A model generated the notes under the pieces. The model was given only the letters and a program-made list of their open reading frames with translations. It was not told the DNA's origin and searched no databases. A stretch of 64,000 nt of DNA. It comes from Bacillus sp. FJAT-45037 (GTDB lineage: Bacteria > Bacillota > Bacilli > Bacillales > Bacillaceae_D). The stretch covers positions 632,267-696,266 of the forward strand of contig NZ_KZ454938.1 in the NCBI RefSeq assembly GCF_002797325.1, given 5' to 3'. Numbering within the stretch: the stretch's first letter is position 1; each line of letters starts with the position of its first letter. A program made the position numbers and the translations under genes. This document shows, piece by piece, positions 59,216 to 64,000 of this stretch.

Positions 59216-60502
59216 TTAGGATTTAGGTGAGAGTTTCTCACGATTGCACCAATCATAGATGAACGTGAGTAATGTTTTCGTATAGTCAATCAATTGATCA
59301 ATCGATAGTTGTTCATTCACAGCATGAGCATGGACGAGCTCACCTGGTCCGTAAATAACGGTTGGAATATTCGCTTCAGCTAACCAGCCGCCGTCTGTGA
59401 CGGTTTGTGAATAACCAACAGATGCGGGGGAGTGGAAGGTTTGTTGATGAGCTTTTTTAAGTGTTTGTATTCCGTCCCATTTTTCATCAATTAAAAGAGC
59501 GGGGAAGATTTCTCCACGATCTTCAATCATTGAGGTGCCGCCCCAGCGAAAACTTGGCGGATGATCTCTTAACCAAGGATCGGCTTTGGCTACAGCGAGA
59601 AGATGTTCTTCAATCTCTTTTGTCACTTGCTGATACGTTTCGTTTGGATAGTAGTGAACTGTAATCCAAAGCGCACATTCATCCGCTACAAATGCGGCAT
59701 GTCTCCCGCCTTCAATGACTGCAGGATTAATCGTGTTCATACCTGGAGGAAAGCCAGGGTAAGATTTGGTCACGGCCCAATGTCGTTCAAGTTCTTGTAA
59801 GCCTCGAATCATGGGCATCATTTTTTCAATGGCGCTGGCTCCTGTTAAACCGCCACCGGCATGAATCATATTTCGGCGCATGCCATCATGAAAGGTTTTT
59901 GGACTTTTTACTGTGATCCATCCCGTAATGACGCCGCCCTGACCGTGGATCTCACAGTTGCTTGTATCAGCAACAATCGCAAAGTCTGCCGTATAGCCAC
60001 GTTCGGTGCACTCTTTTGTTCCGGCTTCCCCAACTTCTTCTCCGATGACCGATTGAAGCATGAGGTCTCCTTTTAAATCGATTCCAGCTTCATCTAACAA
60101 TTTTGCAGCAAACAAGCACGCCGCTAATCCACCTTTCATATCCGCCACACCTCGCCCATAAACGGTCCTCTTAGCGACCGTCATCGTAAATGGGGGATAG
60201 GTCCAGTTTTCTTCTTTAGATACAGAGGCGACGTCAATATGCCCGTTTAAGAGCAGGCTTTGATGATGCTCACTGTTTGTTCCTGCTTTTGTAGCAACAA
60301 CATTCGGGTCATTCTCATAAACTTCCCATTCATCGACTTCAAATCCAGCGTCTTTTAAGTACTGAGCAACAAAGGTCTGTGCCTCGCTTGCATTTCGCGC
60401 AGGAGGGCTTTCAGTTTGAAATTGAACCAAATGATCGAGCAACGTTAATAGTTCGCTCTCGCGGCTCTCTACTTCTTGTAAAAGGTCGTCTAGTTTAGAC
60501 AT
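59216..60502 (-). CDS. ylmB: Formylaminopyrimidine deformylase YlmB
   Basis: This 428-residue M20-family amidohydrolase should remove the formyl group from formylaminopyrimidine imported by ThiXYZ. Metal and catalytic residues appear in LLNGHIDVASV, YGRGVADMKGGLA, IGEEVGEAGT (catalytic glutamate pair), ADTSNCEIH and the final GPGELVHAHAVNEQL. GAGGAGGAG precedes the ATG at 60502; the frame's earlier ATG would place the start in the riboswitch terminator. It is first in the ylmB-tenA-thiZ-thiX-thiY operon, the pathway described from Bacillus halodurans. Confidence 0.92.
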   Translation of the reverse strand: MSKLDDLLQEVESRESELLTLLDHLVQFQTESPPARNASEAQTFVAQYLKDAGFEVDEWEVYENDPNVVATKAGTNSEHHQSLLLNGHIDVASVSKEENWTYPPFTMTVAKRTVYGRGVADMKGGLAACLFAAKLLDEAGIDLKGDLMLQSVIGEEVGEAGTKECTERGYTADFAIVADTSNCEIHGQGGVITGWITVKSPKTFHDGMRRNMIHAGGGLTGASAIEKMMPMIRGLQELERHWAVTKSYPGFPPGMNTINPAVIEGGRHAAFVADECALWITVHYYPNETYQQVTKEIEEHLLAVAKADPWLRDHPPSFRWGGTSMIEDRGEIFPALLIDEKWDGIQTLKKAHQQTFHSPASVGYSQTVTDGGWLAEANIPTVIYGPGELVHAHAVNEQLSIDQLIDYTKTLLTFIYDWCNREKLSPKS

Positions 60503-60531
60503 TCTTACTCCTCCTCTCAATCGTTTAACAA

Positions 60532-60562
60532 CAAAAAACCACTTCTGTAAAAAGAAGTGGTT
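60532..60562 (-). terminator. Riboswitch expression-platform terminator
   Basis: On the minus strand AACCACTTCT pairs with AGAAGTGGTT and is followed by TTTTTT. Its first arm can instead pair with the 3' edge of the TPP aptamer. Confidence 0.9.
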
Positions 60563-60640
60563 GAAAGGACGGCATATGGATAAGGTAGACAACGATTCAA
60601 TCATTAGAATAATAGGTTGTCTGCTTCATGCGACGCATTC

Positions 60641-60728
60641 ACCACTTCCCTCCGCTAGTATTATCTAGATCAGGTAGATAGGGTTAAGGCTCTGCGCCTC
60701 TCTCAGCAAATATGCACCCCTAGTGGTC
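60641..60728 (-). ncRNA. TPP (THI-box) riboswitch aptamer
   Basis: Read on the minus strand, the element has GGGGTGC, GCTGAGA, ACCCTATC, ACCTGATCTAGATAATACTAGCG and GGAGGGAAGTGG in the canonical order of the thiamin-pyrophosphate riboswitch. The closing P1 helix is ACCACT with AGTGGT. It lies before ylmB and should switch off the thiamin-salvage operon when TPP is plentiful. Confidence 0.97.
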
Positions 60729-60825
60729 AAACGATATAATTTTTAGTTTAATCTGAAACTATCTTCAAAATATCATACTTTGAAATGTCTGACAACACAA
60801 ACATGATAAAAGCCTGAAAACGCAA

Positions 60826-60857
60826 AAAAGCGAAGAGAGCTTGTCTCCTCGCTTTTA
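60826..60857 (-). terminator. Terminator after hbs
   Basis: On the minus strand AAAAGCGAGGAGA pairs with TCTCTTCGCTTTT (one bulge or mismatch), ending in a T-run. Confidence 0.85.
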
Positions 60858-60868
60858 TTTGACTATTC

Positions 60869-61141
60869 TTAGTTTACAGCGTCTTTTAATTGCTTACCTG
60901 GCTTGAAAGCTGGGTTCTTTGTAGCTGGGATTTCAATTTCTTGACCAGTTTGAGGGTTGCGGCCTTTACGTGCAGAACGCTCACGTACTTCGAAACTACC
61001 AAAACCAACTAGCTGAACTTTACCACCTTCAACAAGTGCACTCGTGATGCTGTCAAATACAGCGTCTACTGCTTTAGAAGCATCTTTCTTAGAAAGGTCT
61101 GCTTGCTCCGATACTGCGTTAATTAGATCTGTTTTGTTCAT
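60869..61141 (-). CDS. hbs: DNA-binding protein HU
   Basis: This 90-residue histone-like protein is of typical length. It reads [32 protein letters not shown] at the dimerising N-terminus and [38 protein letters not shown] for the DNA-binding beta-arms with the tip proline. HU compacts DNA and supports replication and repair. GAAAGGGAG precedes the ATG. A leader of roughly 110 bases lies between the likely promoter and the start. Confidence 0.97.
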   Translation of the reverse strand: MNKTDLINAVSEQADLSKKDASKAVDAVFDSITSALVEGGKVQLVGFGSFEVRERSARKGRNPQTGQEIEIPATKNPAFKPGKQLKDAVN

Positions 61142-61259
61142 GAAAAAAACTCCCTTTCATACCTTGTTTTGAAAAACGAAGAAGAAGTACGTAACTTCAC
61201 GTCGTTTATTCGATTGGATTTAATAGCTTTCCCAACAAGCTAAAATAACCTGCCATTCA

Positions 61260-61289
61260 AATTTACTCATGAAACCCTAGTGGTGTCAA
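61260..61289 (-). promoter_or_regulatory. Likely sigma-A promoter of hbs
   Basis: On the minus strand TTGACA (61289-61284) is followed after 18 bases by TAAATT (61265-61260). The -35 is perfect. The transcript would start about 110 bases before the ATG. The rest of the 296-base gap upstream of hbs is AT-rich and, apart from the pssA terminator, empty to me. Confidence 0.55.
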
Positions 61290-61396
61290 GACTTTCGGGG
61301 TAAATTAGGGCAATACAAGACATTTTTTCCACTTTTTTTGACAATTCGACAACAAGTTTTGGTAGTTTCTGAGATGTTTTGAACAAAACAGAAAGA

Positions 61397-61421
61397 AAAA
61401 AGCCTAAGCATTGAGCTTAGA
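61397..61421 (-). terminator. Terminator after pssA
   Basis: On the minus strand GTCTAAGC pairs with GCTTAGGC (one wobble), loop TCAAT, then TTTTTT. Confidence 0.85.
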
Positions 61422-61437
61422 CAAGGGGTAAGACATG

Positions 61438-61977
61438 TTACATTTTTCGTACGGTGAATGTGCTCACCATCATTAAAGCTAAGATGATCGTGATGAACAT
61501 AAAGCTGTATGGTTCAAGAAATGGGACGAGCAAGGTAGAGAAGGTTAAAATACAACCCGCTGCCGTAATGGGTAATCCAACAAAATAGCGGTTGCTTTCT
61601 GTGACATTAAAGCGAGCCAATCGAATTGCGCCACAAAGAATAAATAGTATTGCAAAAATCGCTCCAACAGAACCAAATTCATGTAAGATTGCTTGATGAA
61701 TTAAAATCGCAGGTGCGACACCAAAAGAAACAATATCACTTAATGAGTCCAGTTGCTTTCCGAATTCAGATGTTGCGTTAAAACGTCTGGCTGCAGCACC
61801 GTCTAGACGATCACATACAGCTGCAATCGTAATAAGAAGCAATGCCATGCGTAATTCATTTTGTAAGACAAAAACAATCGACAATGCACCGAGGCCAAGA
61901 TTTATAAGAGTTAAGATATTGGCAATTTGGCTTTTTGCTTTTTTGACCGTTTGATCAAGATGTTCTAATAGGAACAT
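61438..61977 (-). CDS. pssA: CDP-diacylglycerol--serine O-phosphatidyltransferase
   Basis: This 179-residue membrane enzyme makes phosphatidylserine, the precursor of phosphatidylethanolamine. The CDP-alcohol phosphotransferase motif is complete: CDRLDGAAARRFNATSEFGKQLDSLSD (DGxxAR...G...D...D), followed by several membrane helices. Length matches Bacillus PssA. AAGGAG lies eight bases before the ATG at 61977. The psd decarboxylase gene that often accompanies it is not within reach here. Confidence 0.95.
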   Translation of the reverse strand: MFLLEHLDQTVKKAKSQIANILTLINLGLGALSIVFVLQNELRMALLLITIAAVCDRLDGAAARRFNATSEFGKQLDSLSDIVSFGVAPAILIHQAILHEFGSVGAIFAILFILCGAIRLARFNVTESNRYFVGLPITAAGCILTFSTLLVPFLEPYSFMFITIILALMMVSTFTVRKM

Positions 61978-62169
61978 TCATTTCACTCCTTAACGCCAGC
62001 AAAGAGACAAGTGCTCATCTTACTAACGTCCTTTATAAAACAATATCATACCACATACAGTTGGCTTTTAATAGGGAATCAAGTCGATAAACGAGCACTA
62101 ATTTTGTTATATTTTAGGATTTTTTACCTATTCATAGTGTAAATGGGCGCGCTTGATGGTTGAGGTGTG

Positions 62170-62808
62170 CTAATTGATGGACTGTGCTATTTTTAGTAAT
62201 TGTTCCTCACTAACCGTTTCGCTTGAGAGGTTGTAGGTTAGGCCCTGATCCGACCAACTAACTTGAATCCATGACTCGTGCTCGCTATTTACGATTCGTT
62301 CTGTATCTCCTTTACTAAAAGTTGATTTCACATAGTTGATATGAAGATTAATGGTTTCATTTTCCTCATTTTTGTAAGGAAGAAGCAACGTTGTGCTATC
62401 GTTTTGCTTATAGACTGTAACAAAATTATAGGCAAATCCTGATGGCATTGAAGCAGGCTGTTTCGGTTCAAATGGGAGATCTTCGGTAGCTTCTGTGATC
62501 GTAGCGTAGTTGGTATATTCAATGTCTGGAGGCTGGTTCGTGTTGAGTAAATGGAAAAGACATACCACAATTAATGGCAGGGCCAAAGCATATTTATATC
62601 GTTCATTATAGATCATCTCGTCTACCCTCAATGCTGCGAACCATGAGACATACATGATCACTAAAAACAAAAAGGCAAAGATTAAAAGCATCATGCCAGT
62701 TTGTAAGGAATGAAGCCAACTAGCTAATAACAGGCTAGTTAGTTGAAGCAAGCCATACATAAAACCGAAAAAGAACAAGATCAACGGCATTTTTTTTAAA
62801 GCTGACAT
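62170..62808 (-). CDS. Hypothetical membrane protein with extracytoplasmic domain
   Basis: This 212-residue protein has three predicted helices (about 8-30, 36-60 and 73-90) and then a soluble domain of about 120 residues, probably outside the membrane. The latter contains SMPSGFAYNFVTVYKQNDSTTLLLPY and ESWIQVSWSDQGLTYNLSSE, which recall DUF4367-type domains, but I am not sure. AGGGGG precedes the ATG. It is divergent from the next hypothetical gene. Confidence 0.65.
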   Translation of the reverse strand: MSALKKMPLILFFFGFMYGLLQLTSLLLASWLHSLQTGMMLLIFAFLFLVIMYVSWFAALRVDEMIYNERYKYALALPLIVVCLFHLLNTNQPPDIEYTNYATITEATEDLPFEPKQPASMPSGFAYNFVTVYKQNDSTTLLLPYKNEENETINLHINYVKSTFSKGDTERIVNSEHESWIQVSWSDQGLTYNLSSETVSEEQLLKIAQSIN

Positions 62809-62946
62809 GAAATCCCCCCTAACTACAAGATACCATAAATTCCAAATGATGATTAGATTATGTAAACAGACAACTCAAAAACTGGAAAAAGATCAAGTCC
62901 ATTATAGGGAATTAATGTTAGGATATGTAGAGAGAGGAGGGAGAAT

Positions 62947-63624
62947 ATGACGATTATCGTGCCTAACTGGATTGCTGCATTTCTGAATCCTATCTCATTA
63001 ATTGCTCTTTTATATGTGGTTTATGTTTTACTAATTCAAGTAGACAAACTAGCAAGACTAGAACTCTCTGAAAAAGAGATGACGTGGGTAAGTGGGATCT
63101 TAACAATTAGTACATGGATCTTCCTTCAAAGCATGGTTTTTTCTACTCACTATACGTATTCAGATACTCATTATGTTTCAGGTGATTGGAATAAATTATA
63201 TCCACCTTATGAAAATAAGCAGATGATTACAACAGATCAAAACATGGTTCGAATTTGGAGTGACGAGCCTTATCCACATGAGGCAGACTATGTATTTTTT
63301 ACAAGATATGCAGATCGAATACGAGTTGAGGTCACGCAGCATTTGGAACAACGCAGTGTGGAAGAGGTAGTCGAACTAGGTAAAGAGTATTTTAAACAGG
63401 CAGATAAAGAAGATTTAGAATATCGTACGTTTTCAATCAACCATTATTTAGAGAGAATCATAGCCCCTAAATTTAGGTCGATCTTAAAGGATTTAATAGC
63501 TGAGTACCCAGTTAAAGAGCTAGATGAAGAGAAGGTTCGTAACTTGGTAAAAGAAGCTGAATTGGAAATCAAAAGTGAATATCCAGATTACTTCGTGGAG
63601 TTCTTAGAGGTTGAGCGACTTTGA
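62947..63624 (+). CDS. Hypothetical membrane protein, 225 residues
   Basis: I do not recognise this protein. It has two membrane helices near the N-terminus (about 10-30 and 46-66) and a hydrophilic, acidic C-terminal region of about 155 residues rich in predicted helix (SVEEVVELGKEYFKQADKED, KVRNLVKEAELEIKSEYPD). GAGAGGAGGGAG precedes the ATG. The next gene follows after 38 bases and is also a membrane protein of unknown function, so they may be an operon. Confidence 0.65.
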   Translation: MTIIVPNWIAAFLNPISLIALLYVVYVLLIQVDKLARLELSEKEMTWVSGILTISTWIFLQSMVFSTHYTYSDTHYVSGDWNKLYPPYENKQMITTDQNMVRIWSDEPYPHEADYVFFTRYADRIRVEVTQHLEQRSVEEVVELGKEYFKQADKEDLEYRTFSINHYLERIIAPKFRSILKDLIAEYPVKELDEEKVRNLVKEAELEIKSEYPDYFVEFLEVERL

Positions 63625-63662
63625 TGGGTGCAGTCTGTTGATTTTGAGAAAGTGAGAGGGAT

Positions 63663-64000
63663 ATGACAAAAAGAGAAAAAAATATAATAGTAGGTGTTTC
63701 GATCTTGTTTCTTATTTATTCCGCTATATTAATATGGGCATGGGATGAGAGGATAGCCCCATATGAGCGGTTAGGGATGTATGCGATGCATGAATATGAG
63801 GACGTAAGAGACACAGCTGTTCAAGCAAAAGAATATTTTACTGACATTGTAGAAGGAGAGGCGGAGTATTTGGAAAATGAGATTTGGTTAGTACAAACCT
63901 CTTTTTCTACGCGTTATATGGGTACGATTAATCAAGAAGCCGAGCAAATCAATCTACTTTTAAATGAAAGCCGAACTGCTTTTGCTGAGGGAAATGAAGA
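63663..64000 (+). CDS. Hypothetical membrane-anchored protein, 3' end beyond window
   Basis: A frame starting with ATG after GTGAGAGGG stays open for 112 codons to the window edge. The product has one membrane helix (about residues 8-26, IIVGVSILFLIYSAILIWAW) and then an acidic, helical extracytoplasmic region. I do not recognise it. It follows the previous hypothetical gene closely in the same direction. Confidence 0.6.
   Translation, partial: MTKREKNIIVGVSILFLIYSAILIWAWDERIAPYERLGMYAMHEYEDVRDTAVQAKEYFTDIVEGEAEYLENEIWLVQTSFSTRYMGTINQEAEQINLLLNESRTAFAEGNE

Overview
The window looks like chromosome of a low-GC, endospore-forming Bacillaceae bacterium, most likely an alkaliphile of the Alkalihalobacillus / Halalkalibacter type. 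The spore sigma factor SigK, Bacillus-type ribosome binding sites and frequent TTG/GTG starts point to Bacillaceae. A PEP carboxylase gene, sodium-solute symporter genes and the base-degraded-thiamin salvage operon known from Bacillus halodurans favour an alkaliphile. This is inference from gene content. I saw no rRNA, tRNA, CRISPR array, prophage or intact insertion sequence.

Layout. 1-16 kb: the 3' part of ppc, mtnN-yrhC, a sodium-solute symporter operon with a CRE-like site, an MFS exporter, a CoA-type Nudix hydrolase, an MhqR-like MarR regulator with a matching operator, a lipoate ligase, a DUF4397 protein with a class F sortase, and an M20 peptidase. 16-23 kb: a LysR gene divergent from an ABC importer plus metallo-beta-lactamase operon whose promoter carries PhoP-box-like repeats, then an uninterrupted sigK. 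23-35 kb: an acyltransferase, a metal-binding-like lipoprotein, a HEPN/MNT toxin-antitoxin pair, a GAF histidine kinase, a decayed copy of a CNNM/CorC gene near its intact relative, a DUF368 lipid-carrier transporter, a methyltransferase, an MFS carrier and a SulP-UspA unit.

35-48 kb is the most unusual part. A large MHYT-PAS histidine kinase and a LytTR response regulator are followed, after a terminator, by a nine-gene co-directional cluster: degenerate receiver, HD-GYP protein with a C-terminal cobalamin-binding-like domain, RsbT/RsbW-like ATPase, HAMP membrane sensor with no recognisable output domain, STAS protein, SpoIIE/RsbU-type PP2C phosphatase, Jag_N-FapA (DUF342) protein, second STAS protein, second degenerate receiver. 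It has every class of part needed for partner switching but no sigma factor, so I infer a signalling module converging on the FapA protein. I know of no described system with this composition.

48-64 kb: MgtE, a FluC pair, a small WYL-like protein whose promoter holds LexA-like boxes, an orphan PhnD lipoprotein behind PhoP-box-like repeats, Mn-dependent pyrophosphatase, an aldo/keto reductase, an RsbR-like protein lacking the usual phosphorylatable threonines, the TPP-riboswitch-controlled ylmB-tenA-thiZ-thiX-thiY operon, HU, phosphatidylserine synthase, and three uncharacterised membrane proteins, the last cut by the window end. Starts given here were chosen by ribosome-binding-site position and family alignment from memory.
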